A stretch of 64,000 nt of DNA, taken from NCBI GenBank assembly GCA_903813345.2, contig CAIIXF020000005.1, positions 38,815,375 to 38,879,374 of the forward strand. The letters are read 5' to 3'. The position numbers and the translations under genes are program-made. Below the pieces are notes generated by a model. That model saw nothing but the letters and a program-made list of their open reading frames with translations, had not been told where the DNA came from and ran no database searches. Numbering within the stretch: the first letter of the stretch is position 1; each line of letters begins with the position of its first letter. The stretch is from Owenia fusiformis. Lineage: Eukaryota > Annelida > Polychaeta > Sabellida > Oweniidae. Below are positions 44,168 through 54,753 of the stretch, piece after piece.

Positions 44168-45535
44168 ATGATATCAACAGACACAACTACCAAATTAGCC
44201 CACAATGCGATGCCAATTAGATACCAACTTACTAGGAGACCTGAGGCGAACCAAAACACAGTTATTCAAAACAAGAAGGTCGGAGACAGTCAAACCAATC
44301 TAGAACGCTCCACGGTTGACACATGGAGAATAGAAAAAGACCTTGAAGGTATTACTTCTACTATTTCTACAAGCGGGGCTGATAGTTCCAGCAGAAATAA
44401 ACACGTAACATTTGCTGATGCGGGTTTTGATCAATCCAGTGATAGCGTAGACAACAATAAAACGGCATTAGCGACAACGTTTCCGTTTAGACAATCAAGT
44501 TACGTGCAGCATTTAAAGTCTAAGAGTTTCGTGAACGATAGTAGGTCTGGAATGCACAGGGTCCCAACAACCCACAGTCGACCTTCCAATAATAAAAGCG
44601 CACCTAGGAAGGCATCGGGATCTATTCCAAGAGATAAATATACTGACAACTTTGCTCTAGATCCCATGATTGATGTTACGGACTCAGAAATGGCAACCCC
44701 TTGCGATTTAGAAGGTCAAACGGACAAAGACGATATTGTATTGTCGTATAGGAAACTCACGCGGAGTTTGAATGATCTTCAAAAACCATTGATGATACCT
44801 GGGATATTGCCGGTGATTCCCCCCAGAAAGTCATCTGGGAAATCGAACATTTCAAACCCAGAAGCGGAATACTTAAGAAGTCGCTCGCCACATATAGGAA
44901 TTCCTGCATTGAAGTATTCTAACAGGCCAAATAGCGTGGTGAGCGTCGTCAGTTCCGATGACCTCGATCGGGCAGTGAATGATGTTATGCTCGGGAAAAC
45001 TCGTCTCACAACCCCGAGTGTATCGTCAAACTTCAGAGAACACAGGTCAAGGTCACAACCAACTCCAGAGCCTAATTTTATTGAGGTCGACGATAACGAA
45101 ATAACAGTGTACCAAATGAAGATAATGACTCACTTGGCGAATCAATATCGGTACAGGTATGTCCCTAGGATACCAAAAGAAAAGAGAAGTCCATCCAGTG
45201 CCCCTGTATTGAAACCTCCACGTCAACTGCCCAAACAATACCTCAGTGAAAAGGATGCCCCGAAAGATGGAAATACATGTACGTTCTCGCCAACTGATGT
45301 TCATAAAATAATATTGGAAAGAATCAAAACTCTACACAAGCCAAGAGTAATTCAAAAAGACACTCCAAAGAAACACAAAGGAAAGTTAATTCTCGGTAGT
45401 CCAAAGAAATATGTTATATCCGAAAGACACAAGCAAAGTGAGCTTCGGCAAGTGACCAGGAGTAGTTCTGCTAGCAATGAATATTTTAAAATCAATTCTC
45501 CGCTTAAACAGCCTAGATACATGTATACTTTATAA
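44168..45535 (+). CDS. hypothetical protein, intronless 455-aa ORF
   Basis: This is an ATG-initiated frame of 455 codons with no introns. Its base composition is visibly less AT-rich than its surroundings, which supports coding. The family is not recognised. The protein is hydrophilic, Ser/Pro/Arg/Lys-rich and probably mostly disordered. It has no signal peptide or membrane segment. At residues 78-82, KHVTF fits the [RK]xVxF docking motif for protein phosphatase 1; this may be chance. The C-terminal third is strongly basic and has a possible helix, DVHKIILERIKTLHKP. A likely 3' splice site (GTCTTACGTAG, exon starting at 44138) lies 30 bp upstream, so a spliced 5' UTR is plausible. The next gene (SLC46-like) is convergent. 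Confidence 0.7.
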   Translation: MISTDTTTKLAHNAMPIRYQLTRRPEANQNTVIQNKKVGDSQTNLERSTVDTWRIEKDLEGITSTISTSGADSSSRNKHVTFADAGFDQSSDSVDNNKTALATTFPFRQSSYVQHLKSKSFVNDSRSGMHRVPTTHSRPSNNKSAPRKASGSIPRDKYTDNFALDPMIDVTDSEMATPCDLEGQTDKDDIVLSYRKLTRSLNDLQKPLMIPGILPVIPPRKSSGKSNISNPEAEYLRSRSPHIGIPALKYSNRPNSVVSVVSSDDLDRAVNDVMLGKTRLTTPSVSSNFREHRSRSQPTPEPNFIEVDDNEITVYQMKIMTHLANQYRYRYVPRIPKEKRSPSSAPVLKPPRQLPKQYLSEKDAPKDGNTCTFSPTDVHKIILERIKTLHKPRVIQKDTPKKHKGKLILGSPKKYVISERHKQSELRQVTRSSSASNEYFKINSPLKQPRYMYTL

Positions 45536-45790
45536 TGGCCAAAGTAATTGTTTGGGTCAGTGATGCTCCAGTCACTTCTGTTGCGGCGGCTAAGCGGTCC
45601 ATAACATCTGTAACATCTACGGCCACAAGTAATCATAGAGCTCCTGGGATTCCCATCGTCACATACTATATGCAATGATATATGGCAACTTGTCAAGGTA
45701 GCTTACATGACGTATTTTGAACTTGTGGAGACAGAAAACTTTCGGTCATCGCACGTCCTTTGTGGAGATCATGATGACGAACAGTCGCCT

Positions 45791-46001
45791 TCTCGCGAAT
45801 AGGTCCATGGAATTTTTTTGAAAGAGGGGTCTGCGAAATAAACGCCCATTGGCTTGGAAAAGCAAATTTCCCTCCTAATAAACGCCAAACTCCTTGGAAA
45901 AACAATTGTTCCCTCTTTATAAAGACTCGTGGGCGTTCATTTCGAGGACTTTCAAATAAATGCCCATGCAAGATAAACGCCCAGTGGGCCTATTCGCGAG
46001 A
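45791..46001. mobile_element. 211-bp TIR MITE, copy 1
   Basis: The ends TCTCGCGAATAGGTCCATGG and GGGCCTATTCGCGAGA are complementary. The interior repeats AATAAACGCC words. The second copy (46862-47069) was carried along by the segmental duplication. Confidence 0.75.
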
Positions 46002-46298
46002 CACTATATACGGTAGGGCGCGCATCTCTCTCTATATAGGACAAATTGATAAGTGAGTGCTGATCATATTGTTTACATTTGTGAGAGGCGATTACGGATG
46101 GTATTTGATAAATATGTCTAGTCCACCTATATCGTGTTTTGTCATTTGTGGGAATTTTTTTATTTTGTTTTTGGGTCTACGCATTTTTTGTTCTTTTGGG
46201 TGTTTGGTCCTCGCATATCTTGTCTGTTAATAAAGTTGTCCCAATGTGGCCAAATAAAAAACAGTTAGTGGTGATTTTGCATTTCAAAAATATTTATT

Positions 46299-46650
46299 TT
46301 ATTTATTATCGACATTCCCAAGTTTTACAAATTCCCAAATTCTTTGATCAACAATGTACCAAATAAATGGCAAGAAACCAACAATTGCTAATATCAAATT
46401 GACAACGAATGCAGCTAAAGGATAAACATGTACAGTCAAAGAGTGTGTATAGAACATTGCTGTTGCACCCAGTAATTTGAATATATGTTCTGTAAAATTC
46501 TCAATTAACAAAATTTTTCCTAACTTCATCAGAATCTACTCTGTGAACAATTAAACTTTTTAGTACGGCCTTGCAGCTCATTGCCATACCAAGTAATATT
46601 GAATAAAGCATAATACCCCATGTCTTACTTGGATATATTATCATAAATGT
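46299..46650 (-). pseudogene. duplicated 3' fragment of the SLC46-like gene
   Basis: It is nearly identical to the last ~117 codons of the neighbouring transporter (…ILLIENFTEHIFKLLGATAM…), with the same stop. A one-base insertion in the T run at about 46510-46518 (AAAATTTTTCC against AAAATTTTCCC) shifts the frame. The upstream part of the gene is absent because the duplication began inside the coding region. It cannot make the transporter. Confidence 0.9.
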
Positions 46651-46861
46651 TGTGGCGGCCATGCGCTATATAACATCTGTAACATCTACGGCTAAAAGTA
46701 ATCATAGAGCTCCTATGGGTTTCTCATCGTCACATACTATATGCAATGATATATGGCAACTTGTCAAGGTAGCTTACATGGCGTATTCTGAGCTTGTGGA
46801 GACAGAAAACTTTCGGTCACCGCACGTCCTTTGTAGAAATCATGATGACGCACGGTCGCCT

Positions 46862-47069
46862 TCTCGCAAATAGGTCCATGGGAGTTATTTGAAAGAGGGA
46901 TGGGTGGAAAAAACGCACATTGGCTTGGAAAGGCAATTTTCCCTCCTTATAAACGCCAAACCCCTTTGAAAAACAAATGTTCCTTTTTTAAGACTTGTGG
47001 GCGTTCATTTCGAGGACTTTCAAATAAATGCCCATGCAAGATAAACGCCCAGTGGGCCTATTCGCGAGA
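46862..47069. mobile_element. TIR MITE, copy 2
   Basis: This is the same element as 45791-46001. The left end has one change (TCTCGCAAATAGG) and the right end GCCTATTCGCGAGA is intact. Confidence 0.7.
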
Positions 47070-47400
47070 CACTATATACGATAGGGCGCGCATCCCTTGC
47101 CCAGAAATTTGGATTTCTGTAAATGTGATGCCTATATAGGGCAAATTGATAAGTGAGTGCTGATCATATTGTTTACATTTGTGATAGACGATTACGGATG
47201 GAACTTGATAAATATCTATTCTACCTATAATGTGTTTTGTCATTTGTGGGAATTTTTTTATTTTGTTTTTGGGTCTACGCATTTTCTGTTCTTTTGGGTG
47301 TTTGGTCTCCGCATATCTTATCTGTTAAAGTTGTGCCCATGTGGCCAAATAAAAAAACAGAGATTGGTGATTTTGTATTTCAAACAAATCAATATTCATG

Positions 47401-48975
47401 TTATTTATTATCGACATTCCCAAGTTTTACAAATTCCCAAATTCTTTGATTAACAATGTACCAAATAAATGGCAAGAAACCAACAATTGCTAATATCAAA
47501 TTGATAACGAATGCAGCTGAAGGATAAACTTGTACAGTCAAAGAGTGTGTATAGAACATTGCTGTTGCACCCAGTAATTTAAATATATGTTCTGTAAAAT
47601 TCTCAATTAACAAAATTTTCCCAACTTCATTAGTATCGACTCTGTGAACAACTAAGCTTTTTAGTATGGCCTTGCTGCTCATTGCCATACCAAGTAATAT
47701 TGAATAAAGAATAATACCCCATGCCTTACTTGGATATATTATCATAAATGTAACGCTCAAAGTATAAGCTGATTTACCCAAAATATAAACCGAGATGTCG
47801 GAAAGATTGGCGACTTTTCTTATTATAGGTAAAACCACTACTCCATAGATTGACGCTGTAAGTGCATATATGACATATTGTATAGAGTTTTCGAAATATC
47901 GCCAATTTAGAGGAGGGAGGAATGTGAACAGTACAATTTCTTCAATGTACCATTGCATCACAAAACCTATGTATCCGACCATAAAAAGCAACACTAATAT
48001 TTGAGTTTGGTTATTGAACTCCCTCCCCTTGAACAAAATCAGCACGATGGAGACCACGTTTGTCCAAACAGCTCTGAGTAATGAGCAAGTGTTCCTGACC
48101 CTGCTAGTAGTAGGAGTATTCTTGTTGATTCTTTTGGAACTTTTGATTAGTTTTCTATTGTCGTCATTAATTGCACTGAGTTCAATAGCATCATCAACGC
48201 TGTCAGGATTTCCAAGCTTGGTGCCATCAACATTTTGAGCAACGGGATGATCATCCTTAAATGTTTCATAGACATCGGATTGTGAATCGGGGCTAGATTT
48301 AACGACCAATGGTAGTATTAACCCAAGAAAAGACATTACAGAAAGCCACAAATAAATAGCAAAGTAGCTCTTCTTCTGAGGGTTTACCTCAAGTGGAAGA
48401 CTCACGCCAATGCACGCCAGGAAGCTTCCAAAAAACGTCACACCTTGGAATACCAGTTGTCTTTGTGTATGGTCTGTCTTTTCTTGTGTTAGAGAATAAG
48501 CTAAAGCATTTTTTAGAACTACTATTCTCTCACCGAACAATCCTTGGACAGAAACACCTGCGAAAATTAATATATACTTCACTGGTGTAACAGATGGACG
48601 GAGAACACAAGAAACTGTAAGACATATGGAATTTATAAAATACCCAAACATGCCAATACTCATCCCAGCTTTGTGTCCCGCGACTTCTGTTAATGCTCCG
48701 AGGAATAATCCAGTTAGAAGTAAAGATATGACGTTAATCAATCTATGTGTTGCTATTAAATCTGCGACTTTCTCTTGTAAAAGGATTTGTTGAGAATGGT
48801 GCTCATTCAAAGTCTCGCATATGGTATAATTGTACATATCCAAACAGGTGACATCATGAATGAAAAACCTTGTACTCATTATCATTCCAGTATCTAGTAT
48901 GAACGTCAAACAGCCTAGTATTTCTCCTAGATAAACCCTGGTAAAGGTCATTACCATTGATCGGTCAAAAGTCAT
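47401..48975 (-). CDS. SLC46-like major facilitator transporter, single exon
   Basis: The 524-aa frame starts at the ATG at 48975 (AAAATGA context); codons upstream in frame lack an ATG. Members of the SLC46 group of the major facilitator superfamily move folates and other small solutes across plasma or lysosomal membranes. Seen here are an N-terminal TM1, an extracellular loop with CLDMYNYTICETL (a Cys/N-glycosylation pattern usual in this family), TM2-3 with LFLGALTEVAGHKAGMSIG in the position of the MFS G-x-x-x-D-x-x-G-R-K motif, a long cytoplasmic loop of about 90 residues rich in D/S/N, and six further TM segments. The motif-A-like loop is degenerate (TEVAGHK). The last codons GAT AAT AAA TAA embed an AATAAA. 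Substrate is unknown. The gene lacks introns and has a duplicated 3' end downstream. Confidence 0.75.
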   Translation of the reverse strand: MTFDRSMVMTFTRVYLGEILGCLTFILDTGMIMSTRFFIHDVTCLDMYNYTICETLNEHHSQQILLQEKVADLIATHRLINVISLLLTGLFLGALTEVAGHKAGMSIGMFGYFINSICLTVSCVLRPSVTPVKYILIFAGVSVQGLFGERIVVLKNALAYSLTQEKTDHTQRQLVFQGVTFFGSFLACIGVSLPLEVNPQKKSYFAIYLWLSVMSFLGLILPLVVKSSPDSQSDVYETFKDDHPVAQNVDGTKLGNPDSVDDAIELSAINDDNRKLIKSSKRINKNTPTTSRVRNTCSLLRAVWTNVVSIVLILFKGREFNNQTQILVLLFMVGYIGFVMQWYIEEIVLFTFLPPLNWRYFENSIQYVIYALTASIYGVVVLPIIRKVANLSDISVYILGKSAYTLSVTFMIIYPSKAWGIILYSILLGMAMSSKAILKSLVVHRVDTNEVGKILLIENFTEHIFKLLGATAMFYTHSLTVQVYPSAAFVINLILAIVGFLPFIWYIVNQRIWEFVKLGNVDNK

Positions 48976-49104
48976 TTTCAATTTCAGTCTGTAAACTATT
49001 TGCTCAACTTCAAGTGTCCGGAAAGGGTATATCTTCGTATACTGCACATGTGTCCAATGACAAAATAACCCATTTCGAACATATTGAAAGGTATTTGGTT
49101 AATA

Positions 49105-49676
49105 CAGGGTGGTCAAAAAAATGGAAACCCTGCATTTTCCGTATATCTTTGTCACTTTAAGGATTTACTCCCTGATATTTCACACATTTGTACATCATTC
49201 CATTTCCTACCACCCTACTATATTTCATGACCATCAGACTGATAGTCACAAATTTACAGCACTTTGAATAACATGCTTCAGATTTGGCCATTATCGCGCT
49301 GTAGGCAAAACAGCACAGTTGTCAATGACCTGAATGCATTCCTCAGCAGGTATGGCCTGAATGACACAAATGATCTCACTTTTGAGGTTTGCAATTGTCC
49401 TGAGGTCATTCCCATATACTCTATCTCTGCCATATCCCCACAGGTAGGGACATTTTAGACGATGAGTACAGGTTTCCCCACAACGCAATAGTGGCCGCTG
49501 GGCATGTTCTTTAAAGTACTGTAACATTGTGACTATCAATCTGATGGTCATGAAATAAAGTAGGCAGGTTGCAAATTGAATGATGTACAAAAGTGTAAAA
49601 TATCAGGGAGTTATTCTTTAAATTGACAAAGATATAAGGAAAATGGTATTAGGGTTTCCATTTTTTGACCACCCTG
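49105..49676. mobile_element. 572-bp MITE with ~150-bp TIRs and TA duplication
   Basis: CAGGGTGGTCAAAAAAATGG starts at 49105 and its complement ends at 49676. TA dinucleotides flank both ends (49103-49104, 49677-49678). The inverted repeat continues about 150 bp (CTCCCTGATATTT, TACATCATTC, TCATGACCATCAGA). The ends and TA target suggest a Tc1/mariner relative. The interior has no transposase. Confidence 0.9.
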
Positions 49677-50308
49677 TAGTATACAGATAAAAACTGAACT
49701 GAACTGAACTATGCATGTAGCGAATATTAACTACTGCAACCGATGAAGTGTTTTGAAAAATCCATAGATTAAGGTAGTTGTACACTCGGAGGCCTAACAT
49801 TACTCTACTGGAAGGGTACATTTTTATATTTAAACAGAGAATCAGATATAGCGAGCAGGCTAGACAAAAAATTGTTTCAATTTTACAATATTTTTGGCTA
49901 ATCTCATTCGTTGTCATATCTATTTTCTAAAAATCACAAAAGTGCATACTTTATTCAAGAAAAACTAAAGATTTTTTCAATAATGTATTATTTTTCTATA
50001 AGAATGGTTACAATTCTTATTATTTGGGAGAATCTAAACCTTTTCCACCCATTTTTGCACTTTGAATCATAAATAACTTCACCAATTTATAACATATTGT
50101 GATTCTTTTGGGAGATATTGTATTTGATATTGTAAGGAATAGATTGGTAGGTCAATTATACAAGTTGCTTGTAATTTTGTCGCCCCCTATAGATCTGCTT
50201 TTATTATCAAACAGAAGATTATTGTCACCGATTTCGTTTTTACTTTAGCTAAAACATTTTGATTCCCCAAGTTAGGTAGGAGCTATAGCCACGGTGATAG
50301 CGTCATAA
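49677..50308. other. intergenic, nothing recognised
   Basis: This is AT-rich DNA with a short GAACT tandem (49693-49710). No gene or element was recognised. Confidence 0.4.
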
Positions 50309-51239
50309 CTGCTTCATTATTCGTTTGAAATAAATTCCCTGTTACGCCGTGATGTACAGTATCTGACGTCGTATCTCATACGAATACTAATGTAACATTT
50401 ACAAACAAAATGCATAAGTTACAAATACATATATAATGTATCGAATAGACAAATAAATCCCTATCGGGTGCATTTTATGTTTGTCAGGACTGGAAATATT
50501 TGTCAATAACAATTTATCATTCGCCAACTACAGCTTATAATTCTTAAATTTCAAATAAGTTGCCAGTTATTTTATCGCAGAAATGTATTTTTACGAATAA
50601 TAATCTTGCAAATTTCCCATGAATTATTGCAGAAAACATTCGTACATTAACGAATAATAAAATGAAACTTTACGAATATAAATGTGAGTTTACGAATACA
50701 AATGTGAGTTAACAAATATAAACTGCAAGTCTCGGGGCATAGGTCACGTGACACGAGAGTTTTAGGTGTGTGAAAGGGAGGGGGTGATGACTTTGACCAT
50801 GTCTTGACCATGTCTCGTTGAGAATGATCACGTGATCTTTTACGGAAACATATTACCTTGTTACTAAAATAAATTCGACAATTAAAAAATGAAATGCCAA
50901 GGCAAGTACTTATTAATTGATTAATTTGACATTCAGTTCGTAGATATTAAACTTATATATTTGCAGAAATTTAATAACGATAACGGCAAAAAATGAACTT
51001 AAATTTATTTGAATACGGATATACAATGTGTCACTTCCAAATGCTTTTGAGGACTTTTGAATGTATTTCAGTATAAAACACGTTCATATACGTTTTAACG
51101 AAACAAATTAGGTTAGATTAACGAACAGAAAATACAAACGATGAATAAAAATACTCAAGTTACGAACATAAATGTACTTTTAACAAATTAAAAAGTTCAA
51201 TATACGAATACATATTGTAAAATACGAATAATGAAGCAG
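50309..51239. mobile_element. 931-bp TIR element with ACGAATA-rich interior
   Basis: A perfect 16-bp terminal inverted repeat, CTGCTTCATTATTCGT at 50309 and ACGAATAATGAAGCAG ending at 51239, brackets DNA full of ACGAATA/TATTCGT-like words, many in the form TACGAATA(C/T)AAATGTGAG. No transposase is present and the target duplication is unclear. Confidence 0.65.
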
Positions 51240-52384
51240 AAAACATTCCATAGGAGACACATCGTAAAACGTTGTACGTTTCAAAACGCCTCGCTATGAC
51301 TGATGACTAGCGTCCGAAAACCGAGACATTTTAGCCAAGACGTCTTGAGAAAATACGGATGTGTTCAGATAAAGTTCTTGCAAAAGAAGTCTAAAATTTT
51401 TGTTCTCAGTCAATCAATCTGGTTGATATTTTCACTCAGCAGATATTCTTCATACATTGAGATCCTGAATTATTTATAACAAGTTTATGGTTGCTATGGT
51501 AACATGGGTCGGGGGTAGGCGAAGCAGGCAAAAAGGATCTGTTTTGTTTGAATGTTCAAAATTTTTCTATTTTGTCCGATTTATTCCTCTAACAGTATCA
51601 AAGTAGAGGCGTTCAAAATTTCTGGCGATTGATCCTCGTATAGATGCCATAAGCTCTCTTTAGGTCGAATGACGAATTCAACGAAGATCATTCTTTATTC
51701 TGCCAAAAAACTAAGTCAAGGGGTACCCTGGCCTCGTGATTAGGGAGTTTGATCTTGGCGATCCATCTTCAATTTGTCATTGGTAGGATCGTTGACAAGA
51801 TTTTTAGTTTGGCTGAGGTCATTATTAATATTATATCATGATTTCTCAGTACAACATTCATACTGATGCTACTGCGTTTACTATGTGTAATTGCAAATCA
51901 TTATCTTTATGAACGCCTTGTACAATACAATCTCACCGCTAAATAAAACATTAAACGCCAACGGGAAGAATGTCTCCATCCAGCTATCCGGGAAAACTTC
52001 CATTTTACTTACATAAATACATACATACAATGAGGAGCTTGTTATTTATTCACGCTTGTGTATTGCATCCGAAGGTCTTGCAGCTTGTAGTAAGGGGACA
52101 CACAACTTATTAGATCCTTCCGACAACTTATTAGATCGATCCTTCCGCCCGCCGAGTGGGAAGACGAATAGATGGCATTTTAAAAACAAGAATAAAGTCC
52201 CAATTATTGTAATTATATTAGCATCACCAGTGGTTGGATTTTGGTAAGTACATGAATGAAAAAGTGTATGTATGGACCAACTCTAGATCTAACACATGAT
52301 TTGATGTGATGGAAGTGCATTTTCTTTAAGAAATTTGACCTTTTTGAGCTGCCTCCATCTGTCAAAATCAGAGTGACAATTTTT
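51240..52384. other. intergenic
   Basis: No supported gene. A frame ending at a good donor (TTTTG|GTAAGTAC at about 52243) encodes a short hydrophobic stretch, but it has no ATG in frame and no partner exon. Confidence 0.35.
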
Positions 52385-53795
52385 ATGTCACCACCAAAAG
52401 TGGTGACATATTGTTATGGTCTCCGTTTTTTTGCGACGGCGGTTGGCGTCCGGCGTCCGGCGGTTGGAGGTTGGCGTCCGGCGGTTGGCGTCTGTAACAA
52501 TTTCTTACAACTTCCTATAACTTAACAAATACTGTTTAGACTGACTTCAATTTTTTTCTAAATCATCTACATGTTCTCAGAAGTTCAAATCTGACTTTAG
52601 ATTTGACATTTGACCTTCAATGACCTTCTCAAGGTCAAAAAGGTCTTTTTTCAACTTGCTTCACATTGACTAGATTTTTTTTCAAAATCATCTACATGTT
52701 CTCAGAAATTCAAATCTGACTTTAGATTTGACATTTGACCTTCAAATCTGACTTTAGATTTGACATTTGACCTTCAATGACCTTCTCAAGGTCAAAAAAG
52801 GTCAAAAAGGTATGTTTTCAACTTGCTTCAAATTGACTAAATTTTTTTTTCAAAATCATCTACGTGTTCTCAGAAATTCAAATCTGACTTAAGATTTGAC
52901 TTAAGATCTGACATTTGACCTTCAATGACCTTCTCAAGGTCAAAAAAGGTCAAAAAGGTCTGTTTTCAACTTGCTTCAAATTGACTAAAAAAAAATTTCA
53001 AAATCATCTATGTGTTCTCAGAAATTCAAATCTGACTTTAGATTTGACTTAAGATTTGACATTTGACCTTCAATGACCTTCTCAAAGTCAAAAAAGGTCA
53101 AAAAGGTCTTTTTTCAACTTGCTTCAAATTGACTAAATTTTTTTTTCAAAATCATCTACGTGTTCTCAGAAATTCAAATCTGACTTTAGATTTGACATTT
53201 GACCTTCAATGACCTTCTCAATGTCAAAAAAGGTCAAAAAGGTATTTTTCATCTTGCTTCAAATTGACTAAATTTTTTTTTCAAAATCATCTACATGTTC
53301 TCAGAAATTCAAATATGACTTTAGATTTGACTTTAGATTTGACATTTGACCTTCAACGACCTTCTCAAGGTCAAAAAGGTCTTTTTCAACTTGCTTCAAA
53401 TTGACTAATTTTTTTTTTCAAAATCATCTACATGTTCTCAGAAATTCAAATCTGACTTTAGATTTGACATTTGACCTTTAATGACCTTCTCAAGGTCAAA
53501 AAAGGTCAAAAAGGTCTGTTTTCAACTTGCTTCAAATTGACCAATTTTTTTTTTCAAAATCATCTACATCTTTTCAGAAGTTCAAATCTGACTTTAGATT
53601 TGACCTTTGACCTTCAATGACCTTCTCAAGGTCAAAAAGGTCTTTTTTCAACTTGCTTCAAATTGACTAATTTTTTTTTCAAAATCATCTACATGTTCTC
53701 AGAAGTTCTTCTTAAGGTCAAAAGGTATTTTCCAACTTGCTTTAAATTGACCAAATTGTTTTAGGTGGTGACATTTTGTCATGTTAATGCCTTGT
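52385..53795. repeat. 1.4 kb element with nine ~140-bp tandem units rich in AGGTCA half-sites
   Basis: The left end is a palindrome, ATGTCACCAC and GTGGTGACAT separated by five bases (52385-52409). Next comes a GGCGTCCGGCGGTTGG-rich stretch, then nine units starting at about 52560, 52686, 52855, 53001, 53150, 53286, 53421, 53559 and 53682. The right end is AGGTGGTGACATTTTGTCAT. Most units carry TTTGACCTTCAATGACCTT and CTCAAGGTCAAAAAAGGTCA, that is, several AGGTCA/TGACCT half-sites. It is noncoding. A short relative is at 41190-41571. Confidence 0.9.
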
Positions 53796-54368
53796 TGACA
53801 TTTTCTATAGATGGCATTCAACAGGTGAGATCTTTTGATTTTCGTGGGGAGTTTTGGTTCAAACTTTTTTGACTGACAGAGGGCATACTGGGGTATGATG
53901 GCATGATAGCAAAACATGTCCACAAATCTTAGTTTTCTCTGAAGGAAAAATCATTTAGATTGGAAGACGCATGTTATAGGATTTGGTTGGGTTAGTCCTA
54001 AGTGCATGATATGAGTATACATAAGACGTAATTATGCAACAAACAACAAAACAATAGCAGTATTAAAAGCTTCTGGGACAGGCAAGAAGTATTTCAACGT
54101 TTTCTTAGCATGTGAGTCTATGGGAGAGAACAAAATTGTAACCAAGAAAAATGTGTTACATTGAGAGGTGTTCAGATTAGAGAGGTGTTCGCATACGGGT
54201 TTGATTGTACGATTGAATAGTGACACACCGTCCTATTTGATCACAGGTCAGGGAATAATATTTCCTGGCAAAATGTTCTGGGTGTATATGACATGAACGT
54301 ATATACCAAATGTATAATATCGATATCATCCAGCAACACTAATTTTACTGTTGACCATGGCCATCATA

Positions 54369-54753
54369 CACTCCCCGCCATAAGTTTGGCAACCTTAGCT
54401 CCCCCATTGAACTACGTGTTAAAGCATCTTTACCTTTGAACTTTTATTTATTTAACCTGCGATGAAAATACTTATACCATTGATGGAAACGTAATTTGAC
54501 TTTATTTCCAATACTTCCAAATTTTCTCAATTTTTTTACTCACTTACAAAAGGTCGAAAATTGATGATAAATTTGATTTGAAATAGAGAAAATTTGGAGG
54601 TATTGGAAATAAAGTCAAATTACGTTTCCATCAATAGTATAAGTATTTTTATCTTTTTATCAGAGGTTAAGTAAATAAAAATTCAAATGTAAAGAGGCAT
54701 TAACACGTAGTTCAATGGGGGAGCTAAGGTTGCCAAACTTATATAGGGGAGTG
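54369..54753. mobile_element. 385-bp palindromic MITE
   Basis: Almost the entire element is one inverted repeat, from CACTCCCCGCCATAAGTTTG at 54369 to CAAACTTATATAGGGGAGTG ending at 54753, with TA flanking both ends. The arms run into AAGTCAAATTACGTTTCCAT-type sequence, leaving a loop of only about 50 bp. Confidence 0.88.

Larger units (their letters stand above)
45581..47750. repeat. tandem segmental duplication, two ~1.1 kb units
   Basis: Unit 1 (45581-46650) and unit 2 (46651-47750) align along their length at roughly 90 percent or more, with a ~35-bp insertion in unit 2 near 47095. Each unit contains the 3' end of the SLC46-like coding region plus downstream DNA with a 210-bp TIR element. 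Confidence 0.92.

Noticed and set aside
46139-46240. Hydrophobic peptide frame conserved in both duplicated units (also at 47237)
   Set aside because: It starts at TTG, and its conservation follows from the recent segmental duplication rather than from selection.
52056-52250. Frame with a hydrophobic stretch ending at a good donor (TTTTG|GTAAGTAC)
   Set aside because: It opens at TTG with no in-frame ATG and no partner exon was found downstream; kept only as a note.
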